NCBI RefSeq assembly: GCF_001277215.2
Contig: NZ_CP013940.1
Location: 4,230,640 to 4,294,639, forward strand
Direction: 5' to 3'
DNA: 64,000 nucleotides
From: Cronobacter malonaticus LMG 23826
GTDB taxonomy: Bacteria > Pseudomonadota > Gammaproteobacteria > Enterobacterales > Enterobacteriaceae
The notes under the pieces are model-generated. The model did no database searches and was not told where the DNA came from. It saw only the letters and a program-made list of their open reading frames with translations. Shown piece after piece: positions 48,659 through 60,589 of the stretch (the first letter of the stretch is position 1; each line of letters starts with the position of its first letter). A program made the position numbers and the translations under genes.

Positions 48659-49864
48659 TTACGCCGCGTCATCCTGCTCAGGTTTCGCGCTGGCTGCGGG
48701 CAGATCCGCTAAAACGGACGTAAATTCCGGTGACGGCACCAGCGATTCACGGGTGATCTCCTTAATCGACTTCGCGCCGGTCAACGTCATCGCCACCCGC
48801 ATCTCCTTCTCAATCAGATTCAGCAGGTTCGCCACGCCTTTCTCGCCGTGGGTCGCGAGCGCATAAAGGTACGCGCGGCCCAGCAGCACGCTGTCGGCAC
48901 CGAGCGCAATCATGCGCACCACATCCAGCCCGTTGCGGATGCCGCTGTCGGCGAGAATGGTGATGTCGCCTTTCACTGCATCGGCGATGGCGGGTAGCGC
49001 GCGGGCTGACGAGAGCACGCCGTCAAGCTGGCGGCCGCCGTGGTTGGAGACCACAATCCCGTCGGCACCGAAGCGCACCGCGTCGCGGGCATCTTCCGGG
49101 TCGAGGATCCCCTTGATCACCATCGGGCCGTCCCAGAATTCGCGGATCCACTCCAGGTCTTTCCACGAGATAGACGGATCGAAATTGTTCGCCAGCCAGC
49201 CGATATAATCCTCAAGCCCGGTCGGCTTGCCAAGGTACGCGGAAATATTGCCGAGATCGTGCGGACGGCCATTCAGGCCCACGTCCCACGCCCACTGCGG
49301 GTGCGTCACCGCCTGCCAGTAGCGGCGCATGGCGGCATTGGTGCCGCTCATGCCGGAATGGGCGTCGCGGTAGCGCGCGCCGGGCGTGGGCATATCAACG
49401 GTAAACACCAGCGTTGAGCAGCCTGCCGCCTTGGCGCGCTCCAGCGCGTTACGCATAAACCCGCGGTCGCGCAGCACGTAGAGCTGAAACCACATCGGAC
49501 GATTCATCACTGGCGCGACTTCTTCAATGGGGCAGACGGATACCGTCGAGAGCGTAAACGGAATGCCTTTCGCCGATGCCGCGCGCGCCGCCTGAACTTC
49601 GCCGCGACGCGCGTACATGCCGCACAACCCGACCGGCCCGAGCGCGACGGGCATTGAGAGCGTTTCGTTAAACAGCGTCGTCTCAAGGCTTAAATCCGAC
49701 ATATTTTTCAGCACGCGCTGGCGCAGCGCCACCTGCGAGAGATCTTCCACGTTGCGCTTAAGGGTATATTCCGCGTAGGCCCCGCCGTCGATGTAGTGAA
49801 ACAGAAACGGCGGCAGGATACGCTGCGCCGCTGCGCGATAGTCGCTGGCTGCGGAAATAATCAT
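48659..49864 (-). CDS. lldD: L-lactate dehydrogenase (quinone, FMN)
   Basis: Oxidises L-lactate to pyruvate at the inner membrane. The 401-residue FMN enzyme has the alpha-hydroxyacid oxidase signature [15 protein letters not shown] (catalytic His), [22 protein letters not shown] and the lysine in MVIKGIL. Last gene of lldPRD; its ATG overlaps the lldR stop by four bases. Confidence 0.97.
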   Translation of the reverse strand: MIISAASDYRAAAQRILPPFLFHYIDGGAYAEYTLKRNVEDLSQVALRQRVLKNMSDLSLETTLFNETLSMPVALGPVGLCGMYARRGEVQAARAASAKGIPFTLSTVSVCPIEEVAPVMNRPMWFQLYVLRDRGFMRNALERAKAAGCSTLVFTVDMPTPGARYRDAHSGMSGTNAAMRRYWQAVTHPQWAWDVGLNGRPHDLGNISAYLGKPTGLEDYIGWLANNFDPSISWKDLEWIREFWDGPMVIKGILDPEDARDAVRFGADGIVVSNHGGRQLDGVLSSARALPAIADAVKGDITILADSGIRNGLDVVRMIALGADSVLLGRAYLYALATHGEKGVANLLNLIEKEMRVAMTLTGAKSIKEITRESLVPSPEFTSVLADLPAASAKPEQDDAA

Positions 49865-50649
49865 TCTTTATTCTCCCTGGAAGGTTGCATTACGTCGTCG
49901 GGCAGGCGGGTGACACGCGCCTGGCGGGCGACATCTTCATCAAGCTGTTTAATCGTGGAGTGGACAAAGCCGAGGTGGCGCAGCGTCGCGTTGCGCGCTC
50001 GCTCGGCATCGCCGGTTTCGATCGCCTCCAGCATCTCGCGGTGCTGGCCGGTGAGCTGCGCGAAAATCGGCTGCTGCTGATACATCCGCTGGCGGCTCTC
50101 CATCACCGACGATTGCAGCAGATCGAAAAAGCCGCGCATGGTCTGGAGTAACACCACGTTGTGCGACGCCTCGGCAATCGCCAGGTGAAAGCGCACGTCG
50201 GCCTGCGAGGCAAGATCCGGGTCGTCGCGCTCGGTAAACTGCAACATCGCGTCGAAGCAGTAGCGCAGCTTTTCTTTATCCTGCGCGGTGGCGCGCAGCG
50301 CCGCATACCACGCGGTGCTGGCCTCAATGGCGTGGCGTGCTTCTAAAATGTCGTAGCGATAACCCGGATCGTCCGCCATCAGGTTACGGATGGGCTGGAC
50401 GATGCGCTGTTCAGACCACGGCTCCAGCTGATAGCGCACAAAGGTGCCACCGCCGCGACGGCTTATCAGCAGCCCGTCGCGAATCAAAATCTGTAACGCT
50501 TCGCGCAGTGAATTGCGCGAGACGCCAAGCTCCTGCGCGAGCTGTCGCTCAGAGGGCAGGCGCATTCCGGCTTCCAGCCCGCGCTCGGTAATGAGCGCAC
50601 GAATGCGCTCTACCAGATGGTCGGCCAGTCGCCGGGTCATCAATGTCAT
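49861..50649 (-). CDS. lldR: GntR-family lactate regulator LldR
   Basis: Controls lldPRD in response to L-lactate. The 262-residue protein has the winged-helix start [27 protein letters not shown] with [10 protein letters not shown], and an FCD effector domain ([18 protein letters not shown]). ATG 50649 overlaps the lldP stop; a second ATG at 50640 is also possible. Two candidate operators lie upstream of lldP. Confidence 0.96.
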   Translation of the reverse strand: MTLMTRRLADHLVERIRALITERGLEAGMRLPSERQLAQELGVSRNSLREALQILIRDGLLISRRGGGTFVRYQLEPWSEQRIVQPIRNLMADDPGYRYDILEARHAIEASTAWYAALRATAQDKEKLRYCFDAMLQFTERDDPDLASQADVRFHLAIAEASHNVVLLQTMRGFFDLLQSSVMESRQRMYQQQPIFAQLTGQHREMLEAIETGDAERARNATLRHLGFVHSTIKQLDEDVARQARVTRLPDDVMQPSRENKE

Positions 50650-52301
50650 GGGATCATCCAGGTAAAGTAATAAGCCTGAAGCAGCGTGATAAGCCCCACC
50701 ATGCAGGTGAACGCCAGGCTGTGCTTCACGGTAAAACGGAAAAGATCGGACTCTTTGCCCACCAGCCCCACTGCTGCGCAGGCGATAGCGATAGACTGCG
50801 GCGAAATCATCTTGCCGGTCACGCCGCCGGTGGTGTTCGCCGCCACCATCAGAATATCCGAGACGCCGGTCTGCTGCGCCGCCGTAGCCTGGAGCGCCGC
50901 AAAGAGCGCGTTCGACGACGTATCTGAGCCGGTCAGGAACACGCCAAGCCAGCCGAGGAACGGCGAGAAGAACGGAAACGCGCTGCCGGTGTGCGCGAGC
51001 GCCAGCGCCAGCGTTGAGGAGAGCCCCGAGTAGTTAGAGATAAACGCGAACGCCAGCACCATGCCGATGGAGTAAATCGGCAGCGCCAGCTCTTTCAGCG
51101 TCTGGCCGAAGGTTTCCACGGCGGCTTTCGGCTTCATACGCAGCCAGAGAATCGAGATGATGGCCGCCACGAAAATCGCGGTGCCGGTGGCGGAGAGCCA
51201 GTCGAATTTGTAGACCGCAGCGTAGGACGTGGCCTTTGCGACGACCGGCGGCATGCGGGCCACGAGGCCATCGAGGTATGGCACGGCGACGTTAAACACC
51301 AGGTCTGAGAGTGGGCCGCCTTTGGCGAACAGCGCTTTAAACGGCGGAATGCTCCAGAGCGTTACCGTGGCGGTCAGGAACAGGAACGGCGTCCAGGCGC
51401 GCACCACCTGGCCTGCGGTGTAGTTCTTGCGCGCCAGCGTCTGATCGACCACCGAGGCACCCATATCACCGAAGCGGAAAATACGCACCGGCTGCCAGCG
51501 TTTGAGAAACAGCGTCAGGCAGACCAGCGACACCAGCGAGGAGATAATGTCCGGCAGCTCCGGCCCGATAAAGTTCGAGCTTAAATACTGGGCGATGGCG
51601 AACGAGCCGCCTGCCACCAGCACCGCGGGCCAGGTCTCTTTAATGCCGCGCCAGCCGTCCATAATCGCCATGATCCAGAACAGCACGATAATGGTCAGGA
51701 ACGGTAACTGACGGCCGACCATCTGGCCAATCTGGAAGCTGTCGAGGCCGGTCACCTGGCCTGCCACCAGAATCGGAATACCCATCGCGCCAAACGCCAC
51801 CGGCGCGGTGTTAACAATCAGGCACAGCCCGGCGGCGTACAGCGGGTTAAAGCCGAGCCCTACAAGCAACGCGGCGGTGATCGCCACCGGCGCGCCAAAG
51901 CCTGCGGCCCCTTCCAGAAACGCCCCGAAGGAGAAACCGACAATCAGCATTTGCAGACGCTGGTCCGGCGTGATGGAGAGAATCGACGAACGGATGATGT
52001 CGAACTGCCCGGTTTTCACCGAAATTTTATAAACGAACACCGCGGCGATGATAATCCACGCGATAGGCCACAGGCCGTAGAAGAAGCCGTAAATCACCGA
52101 CGCGAACGCGCGTTCCGCCGGCATTTTGTAGAAAAAGAGCGCCACCAGCAGCGCGATGGCGACGGTAATGGTCGCCGCCAGATAGCCTTTCAGCCGGAGC
52201 TTAATCAGCGCGAAAAAGAAAAACAGGATCGGCAAAGCGGCAATCAGGCTTGATAGCCAGATATTCCCTGCCGGGTCGTAATTCTGCTGCCAGAGGTGCA
52301 T
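50646..52301 (-). CDS. lldP: L-lactate permease
   Basis: Imports L-lactate (also glycolate) with protons. The 551-residue membrane protein equals E. coli LldP in length and is nearly collinear, with 12 or more helices and the conserved [21 protein letters not shown] and [15 protein letters not shown] stretches. ATG 52301 ([13 protein letters not shown]) follows AGGAG; an in-frame ATG at 52325 adds eight residues without support. Confidence 0.97.
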   Translation of the reverse strand: MHLWQQNYDPAGNIWLSSLIAALPILFFFFALIKLRLKGYLAATITVAIALLVALFFYKMPAERAFASVIYGFFYGLWPIAWIIIAAVFVYKISVKTGQFDIIRSSILSITPDQRLQMLIVGFSFGAFLEGAAGFGAPVAITAALLVGLGFNPLYAAGLCLIVNTAPVAFGAMGIPILVAGQVTGLDSFQIGQMVGRQLPFLTIIVLFWIMAIMDGWRGIKETWPAVLVAGGSFAIAQYLSSNFIGPELPDIISSLVSLVCLTLFLKRWQPVRIFRFGDMGASVVDQTLARKNYTAGQVVRAWTPFLFLTATVTLWSIPPFKALFAKGGPLSDLVFNVAVPYLDGLVARMPPVVAKATSYAAVYKFDWLSATGTAIFVAAIISILWLRMKPKAAVETFGQTLKELALPIYSIGMVLAFAFISNYSGLSSTLALALAHTGSAFPFFSPFLGWLGVFLTGSDTSSNALFAALQATAAQQTGVSDILMVAANTTGGVTGKMISPQSIAIACAAVGLVGKESDLFRFTVKHSLAFTCMVGLITLLQAYYFTWMIP

Positions 52302-52368
52302 AGCGAATCTCCTGCGGGCCTTCATTCGTGCCGGAAGTCTGTGCTTCTGTTAGCGCGGATTTGTAAAA

Positions 52369-52382
52369 GTGGCCCAACCAAT
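52369..52382 (-). promoter_or_regulatory. LldR-like operator, lldP-proximal
   Basis: GTGGCCCAACCAAT, one base off the TTGGCCCTACCAAT core seen at the second site read in reverse. Confidence 0.7.
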
Positions 52383-52492
52383 GTGTTGTTGTAGGGTGAA
52401 TGACAACAAAAGGTTAACCATTTGTTAAGTGTCGGCAACACACTGATTACGCTTTTTTGGGGTTTTGTGAGTGGGCGGTAAGTTTGCGAGGG

Positions 52493-52508
52493 AATTGGTA
52501 GGGCCAAT
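52493..52508 (-). promoter_or_regulatory. LldR-like operator, distal
   Basis: AATTGGTAGGGCCAAT is the reverse complement of the E. coli LldR operator core ATTGGCCCTACCAATT, about 125 bases from the proximal site. The E. coli promoter also has two sites about this far apart. Confidence 0.8.
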
Positions 52509-52704
52509 GTGTGTTATGACTGAAGGTTTACTACATCTCGTTTTTCGTATAGAGAAAGCCTGGAATGTCTCTCGCAATACTCGCACATAAAACAGTTTGC
52601 TTTCGTTTACCGCAGTAAAATCATCTTCGATTCCAGTGGCAGGATGCCCGGAAGGTATGACAGAGAATGATGCCGGAGAATGACCCTATGCATGGATGCG
52701 CGTC

Positions 52705-53025
52705 ATGTTTGAATTAATTTTTCATCCGGGCGCGGCGAAAGAGCTTTACGCGCTTGATCCCGTTATGCAGGCGAAAGTATTGAGAGGGCTGGAAAAGCTT
52801 GAACGAGAAGGCTTCCGGCTGCGTTATCCAGACACTCGTGTGCTGACCAGGGGCTTGTACGAACTCCGGGTTGGCGGTAAAGATATCGCACGCACGTTTT
52901 TTGCTTTCGCGGTGGGGCAGCGCATTTTTATTTTGCGTACTTTTATAAAAAAGACGCAAAAAACGCCGCAGTGTGAAATCGAAATTGCACTCAAACGATT
53001 AGAGGAAGTCAGCCATGTCGGTTAA
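52705..53025 (+). CDS. RelE/HigB-type toxin (phage Gp49-like family)
   Basis: A 106-residue basic protein starting MFELIFHPGAAKELYALD, with LRYPDTRVLTRGLYELRVGGKDIARTFFAF and IFILRTFIKKTQKTP as strands. This is the pattern of the Gp49/HigB group of RelE-like toxins. GGA lies eight bases before ATG 52705; ATG 52696 three codons earlier is also in frame. The antitoxin gene overlaps its end by 11 bases. The toxin frame is intact although the antitoxin is broken. Confidence 0.85.
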   Translation: MFELIFHPGAAKELYALDPVMQAKVLRGLEKLEREGFRLRYPDTRVLTRGLYELRVGGKDIARTFFAFAVGQRIFILRTFIKKTQKTPQCEIEIALKRLEEVSHVG

Positions 53026-53300
53026 AGGTGTTACCTTTGCGCAGGTGAAAGCATGCGCCTTAGAAAACGCGGCGGTTCAGGCAGCTTACGAGCAGCAAAT
53101 ACGGGAAGAGGAACTCAGCGCCCTGCTTATTGCAATGTGTACGCAGGCAGGCCTAACAAAAAACAACGTGGCTGAAAAAAACGGAGGTATCACGGCCAGA
53201 AGCCAGCCAGCTGGAAAATAATGCCCTGGGCGCCAGCGCCGACACGCTTCAAAGCTATGCGCAGGCCTGCGGCGTTACGTTAAAACTCTCTCTCGGTTAA
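53015..53300 (+). pseudogene. Frameshifted XRE-family antitoxin
   Basis: The frame from ATG 53015 gives 68 residues (SVKGVTFAQVKACALENAAVQAAYEQQIREEELSALL, then the first helix AGLTKNNVAEKNGGITA) and stops at 53221. The other frame continues without interruption as EASQLENNALGASADTLQSYAQACGVTLKLSLG, ending TAA 53298-53300, which is the expected C-terminal half of a HigA-like protein. The shift lies near 53,190-53,200, inside the helix-turn-helix, so DNA binding should be lost. The N-terminal part might still bind the toxin. Confidence 0.85.
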
Positions 53301-53328
53301 ATACGGCCGCCAGACGACGGCCCGCCGA

Positions 53329-53691
53329 TTAAAACTCGCTTTTCGCAAAGCCGGTCATCTCTTTCAGGCCCATTTCACGGCCCAGCGCGGTCATCGGATG
53401 AACGACCACCAGCCCGCGCACGCTTTTCTTCAGCTTGCCCATATCGGCCTGCTCTTTTTTGGTGATGGGGCGTTTAAACGGCATCGCCATCAGCTTCTGC
53501 GCTTCTTTGCTGAGCTTGTCGGTACGCACATCTTTCAGGCGCGCAATTTCCGTTTCCAGCGTGGCGATTTCCTGCTCCAGCTCCGCGTATTTATCGGCGG
53601 CTTCCGTCAGGGAAACGGCGGCCTGCTGGTGACGCAGGGCATCAAGGCGGTCGCTCAGGCGTTTAATTTCAGCTTTTTCGATCTCTTTCAT
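53329..53691 (-). CDS. yibL: DUF2810 family protein YibL
   Basis: A 120-residue protein collinear with E. coli YibL: a coiled-coil N-terminal half ([35 protein letters not shown]) and a conserved basic C-terminal half ([40 protein letters not shown]). Reported to associate with ribosomes in E. coli; the role is unclear. In E. coli it lies between mtlR and lldP. Here it lies between lldP and glpK. Confidence 0.95.
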   Translation of the reverse strand: MKEIEKAEIKRLSDRLDALRHQQAAVSLTEAADKYAELEQEIATLETEIARLKDVRTDKLSKEAQKLMAMPFKRPITKKEQADMGKLKKSVRGLVVVHPMTALGREMGLKEMTGFAKSEF

Positions 53692-53754
53692 TCACACAAA
53701 CCATCAGAAAAGGGGGGATTGCTGCAAAGGATACACTAATTGCGGGGGACGAAT

Positions 53755-53793
53755 GAAAAAAGCGGGAAAAGTCTCCCGCCCGAAGGCGGGAGA
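53755..53793 (-). terminator. glpK terminator
   Basis: CTCCCGCC (from 53773) and GGCGGGAG (to 53792) enclose CGAA. Read on the minus strand the hairpin is followed by TTTT and then CCCGCTTTTTT. It lies 28 bases past the glpK stop. Confidence 0.85.
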
Positions 53794-53820
53794 AAAGGGA
53801 GATACCAATGAGGTTAACGC

Positions 53821-55356
<1,536 letters not shown>

Positions 55357-56208
55357 TTACAGCGAAGCTTTCTGTTGTGCGCTGCTGGTGGCAGAAGGTT
55401 TATCCGCTTCCGGCTCGCAGGTATCGCACGGTAAATGGCGGCCAATCAGTTTGCGGTAGCCAAACGCGCCAAGCGCCGCGCCGACGACCGGGCCGAGGGC
55501 CGGCACCAGGAAGTAAGGAATGTCACGCCCGCCGGTAAAGGCCACGTTACCCCAGCCTGCGAGCCACGCGAACGCCTTCGGTCCTAAATCGCGCGCCGGG
55601 TTCATGGCGAAGCCGGTCAGCGGGCCCATTGACGCGCCGATAACCGCAATCAGCAGGCCAATCAGCAGCGGTGCCAGCGGGCCACGCGGAATGCCGTTGC
55701 CGTCGTCGGTCAGCGCCAGGATAACGCCCATCAGAATGGCGGTAATGATCATTTCAACCGCAAAGGCCTGCACCAGGTTGATATGCGGGTTTGGATAAGT
55801 CGAGAAAATACCGGCCAGATCGAGACTTTCGACGCTGCCGCGAACCATGTGGTGAGTCTGTTCGTAATCGAGGAAGAGATTGTAGTAAAGCCCGTAAACT
55901 AACGCCGCTGCGCAAAAGGCGCCGGCAAATTGAGAAATAATAAAAGGAACTACTTTGCGCCCGTCGAAACAGGCAAACAGCCACAACGCGATGGTTACCG
56001 CCGGGTTAAGATGCGCGCCGGAAACGCCTGCGGTCAGGTAGATGGCCATTGCCACGCCCAGACCCCAGATGATGCTGATTTCCCACTGACCGAAACTGGC
56101 TCCTGCCACTTTCAGCGCCGCCACGCAGCCCACACCGAAGAAAATCAACAACCCGGTACCGAGGAATTCGGCGATGCACTCGCCTTTTAAGGTTGATGTT
56201 TGACTCAT
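55357..56208 (-). CDS. glpF: Glycerol facilitator (aquaglyceroporin)
   Basis: A glycerol channel of the MIP family. The 283-residue protein has six membrane helices and the two half-helix signatures HLNPAVT and MNPARD (the NPA motifs), with the Arg of the selectivity filter after the second. First gene of glpFK, 18 bases before glpK. Confidence 0.97.
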   Translation of the reverse strand: MSQTSTLKGECIAEFLGTGLLIFFGVGCVAALKVAGASFGQWEISIIWGLGVAMAIYLTAGVSGAHLNPAVTIALWLFACFDGRKVVPFIISQFAGAFCAAALVYGLYYNLFLDYEQTHHMVRGSVESLDLAGIFSTYPNPHINLVQAFAVEMIITAILMGVILALTDDGNGIPRGPLAPLLIGLLIAVIGASMGPLTGFAMNPARDLGPKAFAWLAGWGNVAFTGGRDIPYFLVPALGPVVGAALGAFGYRKLIGRHLPCDTCEPEADKPSATSSAQQKASL

Positions 56209-56643
56209 AATCGGGTCCTGAAGGCTAATTGATGATTATTGTAAGCATGGTGTCGAAGACGACCACGATGTCATGTAGACATGGTGTTAACTTATCGTTA
56301 ACGAACAAAAACGAGAAATATCGAAATTAAAATGTGTGTGTTACGTCAAGAAAATGAGCGTTTTCGCGCTCGATAGCGTGTTTTTCGGACAGGGTGAAGT
56401 GAGAGCTGAATCATTTCATTAACGCATATGTTAACAATTTACCGTAGCGTGTCGCGAATACACTCGGTTTAGACTGAAAAAGCGCGCAAACCGCAATCCG
56501 TGCGGGTTGTCGCTGGACAGGGGCACAAGGGCTTCATACAATCGGGACTAGTGTTGTGCGCACAGATTAATTTAAGGCGTCGCCGGGCACCGGGACGAGG
56601 ATAGTTATCCATCAACGCCTTGCAATTCAGGAGAGGTAGGACG
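56209..56643. promoter_or_regulatory. glpF / zapB divergent control region
   Basis: About 435 bases. It should hold GlpR and CRP sites for glpFK. I see an imperfect inverted repeat near 56,353-56,378 (GAGCGTTTTCGCGCTC) that could be a GlpR site, but it is not a confident match. Nothing else is clear, and no small gene is evident. Confidence 0.5.
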
Positions 56644-56883
56644 ATGTCATTTGAAGTGTTTGAGAAACTGGAAGCCAAAGTACAGCAGGCTGTTGATACT
56701 ATCACCCTGCTGCAGATGGAAATCGAAGAGCTGAAAGACAAGAACAACCAACTTGCTCAGGAAGTTCAGAACGCCCAGGGCAGCCGCGAAGCGCTGGAGC
56801 ACGAAAACCACCAGCTGCGCGAACAGCAGCATGTCTGGCAGGAACGCCTGCAGGCGCTGCTGGGAAAAATGGAAGAAGTGTGA
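56644..56883 (+). CDS. zapB: Cell division protein ZapB
   Basis: A 79-residue, almost wholly coiled-coil protein that joins the Z-ring through ZapA. It matches E. coli ZapB ([27 protein letters not shown], then [14 protein letters not shown]). It lacks the first two residues of the E. coli form. GGAG and TAGGA precede the ATG. Confidence 0.96.
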   Translation: MSFEVFEKLEAKVQQAVDTITLLQMEIEELKDKNNQLAQEVQNAQGSREALEHENHQLREQQHVWQERLQALLGKMEEV

Positions 56884-56906
56884 TTACCGCACTTTGAACC
56901 AAAAAG

Positions 56907-56933
56907 AACGGGCGCTCAGGGCGCCCGTTTTTG
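56907..56933. terminator. zapB terminator (shared with rraA)
   Basis: ACGGGCGC, loop TCAG, GCGCCCGT, then TTTTT, between convergent zapB and rraA. Confidence 0.88.
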
Positions 56934-57419
56934 TTACTCGATATCCAGCGGATCTTCAGAAAGGATAATACCGGTATTGTCGGCGTAGAGATGGTCGCCG
57001 GAGAAGAAGGTCACGCCGCCGAAATTGACGCGCACGTCGCTTTCGCCGATGCCTTCGCCCGCAGCACCCACCGGGATCGCCGCCAGCGCCTGGATGCCGA
57101 CATCCAGCTCCGCCAGATCGTCCACCTGACGCACCGCGCCGTAGACGACAAGCCCTTCCCATTCATTCTGCACCGCAAGGCGCGCCAGTTCCGCATCGAT
57201 CAGGGCGCGGCGTACCGAACCGCCGCCATCTACCAGTAAAACGCGTCCGCGGCCATTTTCTTCGAGCAGCTCATACAGCAACCCGTTGTCCTCGAAACAT
57301 TTCACCGTGATGATTTGCCCGCCAAAAGAAGAGCGACCGCCGAAGTTGGAGAACAGAGGCTCCACAACGTTGACCTCTTCCTGGTAGATGTCACAAAGCT
57401 CAGAAGTATCGTATTTCAT
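56934..57419 (-). CDS. rraA: Regulator of RNase E activity A
   Basis: Binds RNase E and limits its activity. The 161-residue protein equals E. coli RraA in length, from [23 protein letters not shown] to [12 protein letters not shown], with the ring-forming fold once thought to be a methyltransferase (MenG). ATG 57419 matches the E. coli start. It follows menA by about 90 bases on the same strand. Confidence 0.97.
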   Translation of the reverse strand: MKYDTSELCDIYQEEVNVVEPLFSNFGGRSSFGGQIITVKCFEDNGLLYELLEENGRGRVLLVDGGGSVRRALIDAELARLAVQNEWEGLVVYGAVRQVDDLAELDVGIQALAAIPVGAAGEGIGESDVRVNFGGVTFFSGDHLYADNTGIILSEDPLDIE

Positions 57420-57511
57420 AGGTTTAACGTTCAGTTGCTGCAAGAGCTGTCAGTATATCGCTTAACGCGCGCTGTTGGCAAAATCATCAATTGTTAATTG
57501 ATGCGGGTCAG

Positions 57512-58444
57512 TTAACGCAGAGACTGGCTGACGATAAGCCCGATGATAAACAGCAGATTAACCAGCAGCGCCGCTTTCACGGTGCGCTCAAGCATCGGGC
57601 GCATCGCGGCAGGCTCGGTTTCGCGCAGCACAAAACGCGCCTGACGCGCCAGCAACGGGGTAGCGAGCAGGAACAGCCAGCCCCACAGGCTGTGCAGCCA
57701 CAGCAGATTAAACACGGCGAGGCAGACCAGCGCGCCGACTAACAGCCCCACGTGGTAACGGCGGGCGGCGACGGGGCCGAGGCGCACCGCCAGCGTGTTT
57801 TTGCCGTTGCGGCGGTCGCTGTCGATATCGCGTAGGTTGTTGATATTAAGCACGGCCGCCGCCAGCAATCCGCAGGCGGTTGCGGGCAGCCAGACCGGCG
57901 CAATCAGCGTGTGAGTCTGGAGATACCAGCTGCCGAGCACGCTCAGCCAGCCGAAGAAAACCAGCACCGAGACATCGCCAAGCCCCATATAACCGTAAGG
58001 GCGCGTACCGACGGTATAGGTAATGGCGGCGAGGATAGAGAGCGCGCCAAGCGCCAGAAAGCCGAGCACATCCGCCATGCTGCGGCAGGCGACATAGACC
58101 AGCGCCAGCCCGGAGATGCAAATTAGCGCCACGGTGAACTGAATGGCGCGCTTCATCTGCGGCGCGGTGATCGCCCCTTTCTGCATGCCGCGCAGCGGGC
58201 CGAGGCGGTCCGGCTGATCGCTGCCTTTGACGGCGTCGCCATAATCGTTGGCCAGGTTGGAGAGAATTTGCAGCAGCCCGGCGGTCAGCAGCGCCAGCAG
58301 CGTAATCACGGGATCGAAATAGTCCTGCCAGCCAGCGAGCGCGCTGCCGACGAGAATGGCAGAAAACGCCAGCGGCAGCGTGCGTGGGCGCAGGCTTTCA
58401 AGCCAGGCCTGGGTGCGGCTTACTGCGTGTGTAGGTGTATTCAT
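57512..58444 (-). CDS. menA: 1,4-dihydroxy-2-naphthoate octaprenyltransferase
   Basis: Attaches the octaprenyl tail in menaquinone synthesis. The 310-residue integral membrane UbiA-family protein has two Asp-rich motifs for Mg-prenyl diphosphate (NDYGDAVKGSD and NNLRDIDSDRRNGKNTLAVRLG) and about eight helices. It matches E. coli MenA. Confidence 0.97.
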   Translation of the reverse strand: MNTPTHAVSRTQAWLESLRPRTLPLAFSAILVGSALAGWQDYFDPVITLLALLTAGLLQILSNLANDYGDAVKGSDQPDRLGPLRGMQKGAITAPQMKRAIQFTVALICISGLALVYVACRSMADVLGFLALGALSILAAITYTVGTRPYGYMGLGDVSVLVFFGWLSVLGSWYLQTHTLIAPVWLPATACGLLAAAVLNINNLRDIDSDRRNGKNTLAVRLGPVAARRYHVGLLVGALVCLAVFNLLWLHSLWGWLFLLATPLLARQARFVLRETEPAAMRPMLERTVKAALLVNLLFIIGLIVSQSLR

Positions 58445-58620
58445 AAGCGGGTCTGAGCCAATAAAAATGAGGGCTTGCCTGCCTGACGAAGCTGCGGATG
58501 GCTGGCGTCGCCTGGATAACCCGGCGCGCGAACGCCGGGAACAGACTTACCGCCTTACCGCATCTCACATCGGCAGGGCGAAAGCCCTCACCAAAAGTGA
58601 TGAAAATGCGTTGAGCGCGA

Positions 58621-59952
58621 TTATAAGATAAAACGGCTCAGATCTTCATCTGCGACCAGCGCATCCAAGTGTTTGCTCACATAATCCGCGTCGATAGTAA
58701 TTGTCTGGCCGCCCAGATCGCTCGCGTCATAGGAGATATCTTCCATCAGACGCTCAAGCACCGTGTGCAGACGGCGCGCGCCGATGTTTTCGGTGGTTTC
58801 GTTCACCTGCCACGCCGCCTGCGCGATGCGCTTGATGCCGTCGTCGGTGAATTCAATATGCACGCCTTCGGTTTCCATCAGCGCTTTGTACTGCACAGTG
58901 ACAGAAGCGTTCGGCTCAGTCAGAATGCGCTCGAAATCTTCAGCGGTCAGCGCCTGCAGTTCTACGCGGATCGGCAGACGGCCCTGGAGTTCCGGGATCA
59001 GATCGGACGGGCTGGCCACCTGGAACGCGCCGGAGGCGATAAACAGGATGTGGTCAGTTTTCACCATGCCGTGTTTCGTGGAGACGGTGCAGCCTTCCAC
59101 CAGCGGCAGCAGGTCGCGCTGCACGCCTTCGCGGGAGACGTCCGGTCCGGAGACATTGCCGCGCTTACAGATTTTATCGATCTCGTCGATAAACACGATG
59201 CCGTGCTGCTCAACGGCTTCGATAGCCTGCTCTTTCAGCTCTTCCGGGTTCACCAGTTTGGCGGCTTCTTCTTCCACCAGCAGTTTCATCGCGTCTTTGA
59301 TTTTCAGCTTGCGCGGTTTTTGCTTCTGGCCGCCCAGGTTCTGGAACATGGACTGCAGCTGGCTGGTCATCTCTTCCATGCCCGGAGGGGCCATGATTTC
59401 AACGCCCATTGGCGCCGCGGCCAGGTTGATTTCAATCTCTTTATCGTCGAGCTCGCCTTCACGCAGTTTTTTGCGGAACGCCTGACGCGCGGCGGACGGC
59501 TCCTGCTGCTGCTCCGGCTGGCCCCAGTTGTTTTTAGCAGGCGGGATCAGCACGTCGAGAATGCGCTCTTCGGCCATCTCTTCGGCGCGGTAGCGGTTTT
59601 TCTCGATCGACTGCATGCGCACCATTTTAATGGCGGAATCGGTCAGATCGCGGATGATAGAATCCACTTCTTTACCGACATAACCCACTTCGGTGAATTT
59701 CGTCGCTTCCACTTTGATGAACGGCGCATTGGCGAGTTTCGCCAGACGACGGGCGATTTCGGTTTTACCGACGCCGGTCGGGCCAATCATCAGGATGTTT
59801 TTCGGGGTCACTTCATGACGCAGCTCTTCATTAAGCTGCATACGGCGCCAGCGGTTACGCAGCGCGATAGCGACAGAACGCTTCGCCGCGTCCTGGCCGA
59901 TAATGTGTTTGTCGAGTTCGCTGACAATCTCGCGTGGGGTCATTTCAGACAT
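58621..59952 (-). CDS. hslU: HslU, ATPase subunit of the HslVU protease
   Basis: Unfolds substrates for HslV. The 443-residue AAA+ protein has Walker [14 protein letters not shown], the pore motif GYVGKEVD, Walker [12 protein letters not shown], an inserted I-domain, and the C-terminal [12 protein letters not shown] that docks on HslV. Its start lies nine bases after hslV. Confidence 0.98.
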
Positions 59953-59961
59953 GTGAGGTCC

Positions 59962-60492
59962 TTACGCTTTGGAGTTCAATTCTTCGATGGTGAGGAAGTG
60001 GTTGGTGTAGATGCAGATATCACCTGCAATCCCCAGCGACTTCTCGACGATGTCACGAGCGCCAAGCTCGGTGTTTTCCAGCAGCGCGCGTGCCGCAGCC
60101 TGCGCGTAAGGCCCGCCGGAGCCAATGGCGATCAGATCGTTTTCCGGCTGCACGACGTCGCCGTTGCCGGTAATAATCAGCGAGGCGTTTTCGTCGGCCA
60201 CCGCCAGCAGCGCTTCGAGGCGGCGCAGCATACGGTCGGTACGCCAGTCTTTCGCCAGTTCCACGGCGGCTTTCACCAGATGGCCCTGGTGCATTTCGAG
60301 TTTACGTTCAAAGAGTTCGAAGAGGGTAAAGGCGTCGGCGGTGCCGCCCGCGAAGCCCGCGATAACTTTATCGTTATACAAACGGCGGACTTTCTTCACG
60401 TTGCCTTTCATTACGGTGTTGCCCAGGGTGGCCTGGCCGTCGCCACCGATCACTACCTGGCCGTTGCGGCGCACACTTACTATTGTTGTCAC
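59962..60492 (-). CDS. hslV: HslV, peptidase subunit of the HslVU protease
   Basis: The threonine peptidase of the bacterial proteasome-like complex. After removal of Met the N-terminus is [23 protein letters not shown], with catalytic Thr1. The start is GTG 60492, about eight bases after a GGGG run; an in-frame TTG two codons earlier would hide the catalytic threonine. 176 residues, as in E. coli. Confidence 0.98.
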   Translation of the reverse strand: MTTIVSVRRNGQVVIGGDGQATLGNTVMKGNVKKVRRLYNDKVIAGFAGGTADAFTLFELFERKLEMHQGHLVKAAVELAKDWRTDRMLRRLEALLAVADENASLIITGNGDVVQPENDLIAIGSGGPYAQAAARALLENTELGARDIVEKSLGIAGDICIYTNHFLTIEELNSKA

Positions 60493-60526
60493 GAGCAAAC
60501 CCCTTATTGCATAAGCTGAAGACAGC

Positions 60527-60547
60527 GCCCTGCGGGTGATGCAGGGC
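60527..60547 (-). promoter_or_regulatory. Stem-loop in the hslVU leader
   Basis: GCCCTGC (60527-60533) pairs perfectly with GCAGGGC (60541-60547), between promoter and ribosome site. The E. coli hslVU leader also carries an inverted repeat reported to affect mRNA stability. Confidence 0.75.
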
Positions 60548-60558
60548 AGAATGCAATT

Positions 60559-60589
60559 ATAGATGGGGGATGTTTCGGGGGTTTCAACC
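60559..60589 (-). promoter_or_regulatory. Heat-shock (sigma-32) promoter of hslVU
   Basis: On the minus strand GGTTGAAA (60589-60582), a 13-base spacer and CCCCATCTAT (60568-60559) match the sigma-32 pattern CTTGAAA-N13-CCCCATNT. The -35 element overlaps the stop codon of ftsN. Confidence 0.85.

Larger units (their letters stand above)
52302..52704. promoter_or_regulatory. lldP promoter region and gap before the toxin gene
   Basis: About 400 bases. Two LldR-like operators flank the probable lldP promoter (listed separately). The remaining part, about 52,510-52,700, shows nothing I can name. Confidence 0.7.

Noticed and set aside
58669..60519. 616-codon plus-strand frame opposite hslU and hslV
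   Set aside because: Antisense to two clearly identified genes; Phe/His/Arg-rich translation without any recognisable domain.
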